Shown here: in pieces, positions 30,242-31,180 of the stretch
Layout of the letters: every line of letters begins with the position of its first letter
How positions within the stretch are numbered: position 1 is the stretch's first letter
Assembly: GCA_902475455.1 (NCBI GenBank)
Contig: CABRZO010000006.1
Location: 1-31,180 of the forward strand
Source: an uncultured Eubacteriales bacterium
Lineage (GTDB): Bacteria; Bacillota; Clostridia; Oscillospirales; Oscillospiraceae
Direction: 5' to 3'
DNA length: 31,180 nucleotides
The notes under the pieces: generated by a model
What the model was told of the DNA's origin: nothing
Databases searched by the model: none
Seen by the model: only the letters and a program-made list of their open reading frames with translations
Position numbers and translations under genes: made by a program

Positions 30242-31180
30242 TCCATAAACTCCAGGCTGGCGCCGCCGCCGGTGGAGATGTGGGTCATCTTGTCGGCGTA
30301 GCCCAGCTGCTCCACAGCGGCCGCGCTGTCGCCGCCGCCCACGATGGAGATGGCGTCGGTCTTGCTCAGGGCCTCGGCGATGGCCTCGGTGCCCTTGGCG
30401 AAGGCGGGGAACTCAAACACGCCCATGGGGCCGTTCCAGATCACGGTGCCGGCGTCGGCCACGGCGGCGGAGTAGAGCTCAATGGTCTTGGGGCCGATGT
30501 CCAGGCCCATCCAGCCATCGGGAATCTGACCGCTGGGTACCACCTGGCTGTTGGCGTCGGCGGCGAAGGCGTCGGCCACCACGGTGTCCACCGGCAGCAG
30601 CAGCTTGACGCCCTTGTCGGCGGCCTTCTTCACCATGTCGTTGGCATAGTCCATCCAGTCGGCCTCCAGCAGAGAGGTGCCGATCTTGCCCCCCTGGGCC
30701 GCGGCGAAGGTGTAGGCCATGCCGCCGCCGATGATGATGGTGTCGGCGATCTCCAGCAGATTGTTGATGACGCCGATCTTGCTGCTGACCTTGCTGCCGC
30801 CCAGGATGGCCACCAGGGGACGCTTGGGGTTGGCCAGGGCGCCGCCGATGATCTCCAGCTCCTTCTGGATCAGGAAGCCGGACACGGCGGGCAGGTAGTC
30901 GGCCACGCCGGCGGTGGAGGCGTGGGCACGGTGGACGGTGCCGAAGGCGTCGGAGACATACACGCCGTCGGGGCCGGCCAGATCGGCCAGGGCCTTGGCA
31001 AAGGCGGGGTCGTTCTTCTCCTCGCCCTTCTCAAAGCGCAGGTTCTCCAGCAGCATCAGCTGGCCGGGCTGCAGGGCGGCGGCCTTGGCCTGGGCGTCCT
31101 CGCCCACCACGTCGGAGGCGAAGATCACCTCCCGGCCCAGCAGCTCCTCCAGGCGATGGGCCACGGGGGCCAGGGTCAGG
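30199..31180 (-). CDS. pgk: Phosphoglycerate kinase, 5' end cut by window edge
   Basis: This encodes the C-terminal 327 residues or so of phosphoglycerate kinase, which makes ATP from 1,3-bisphosphoglycerate. LLENLRFEKGEEKNDPAFAK, AHRAHASTAGV, LGGSKVSSKIGVI, GGGMAYTFAAAQGG, the hinge region TVIWNGPMGVFEFPAF and the nucleotide loop SIVGGGDSAAAVEQLG are all present. The frame stays open to the right edge, with LTLAPVAHRLEELLG at the cut. The gene leads the pgk-tpiA-gpmI set on the minus strand. Its last 14 codons are repeated downstream. Confidence 0.97.
   Translation of the reverse strand, partial: LTLAPVAHRLEELLGREVIFASDVVGEDAQAKAAALQPGQLMLLENLRFEKGEEKNDPAFAKALADLAGPDGVYVSDAFGTVHRAHASTAGVADYLPAVSGFLIQKELEIIGGALANPKRPLVAILGGSKVSSKIGVINNLLEIADTIIIGGGMAYTFAAAQGGKIGTSLLEADWMDYANDMVKKAADKGVKLLLPVDTVVADAFAADANSQVVPSGQIPDGWMGLDIGPKTIELYSAAVADAGTVIWNGPMGVFEFPAFAKGTEAIAEALSKTDAISIVGGGDSAAAVEQLGYADKMTHISTGGGASLEFMEGKALPGVVCLLDK

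Overview
The window looks like a chromosomal segment of a G+C-rich, low-oxygen Firmicute, most likely an Oscillospiraceae-type gut clostridium (inference). The signs are textbook Gram-positive ribosome binding sites (AAAGGAGG), consensus sigma-A promoters with 17-base spacers, an rpsO-pnp pair with Firmicute leaders, a GGGtGRT protein beside an Fe-S scaffold protein, a mono-cluster ferredoxin, and glycolytic genes grouped as pgk-tpiA-gpmI.

Positions 1-4700 (mostly minus strand) hold a cut M16 zinc peptidase gene, pnp and rpsO with structured leaders, a possible small RNA transcribed on the plus strand, and a small membrane protein. Positions 4750-7910 hold a secreted DUF1002 protein, an orphan minus-strand promoter with a GAAC-N4-GTTC box, a small membrane protein/XRE regulator pair behind a promoter with two copies of one operator, a SecB-like protein and a histidine phosphatase.

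Positions 8000-23870 are the accessory heart of the window. Two catabolic modules lie side by side, each built from the same parts. Module I (plus strand) is a LysR regulator, a small Cys/His-rich protein (CPC1), a DUF6273 protein, a complete peptide-type ABC importer (two permeases, two ATPases, one lipoprotein receptor) and a CocE/NonD (S15-type) hydrolase. Module II is a second CocE/NonD hydrolase and a PucR-like regulator on the minus strand, divergent from an MFS transporter, a second CPC protein and a second DUF6273 protein. So the hydrolase, the CPC protein and the DUF6273 protein occur twice, while transporter class and regulator class differ. I infer two parallel uptake-and-hydrolysis routes for related amide, ester or peptide substrates, each with an uncharacterised CPC/DUF6273 accessory pair. 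This is the best candidate for an undescribed system here.

Positions 24000-31180 hold a GNAT acetyltransferase, a cupin, a ferredoxin, a 57-residue protein, the GGGtGRT protein, its Fe-S scaffold neighbour, and gpmI, tpiA and a 5'-truncated pgk. The 3' ends of the GGGtGRT gene and of pgk are both duplicated just downstream of their stop codons, separated by hairpin-rich spacers, and the clear base changes inside the duplicated coding tails are silent. I saw no rRNA, tRNA, CRISPR array, transposase or phage gene.
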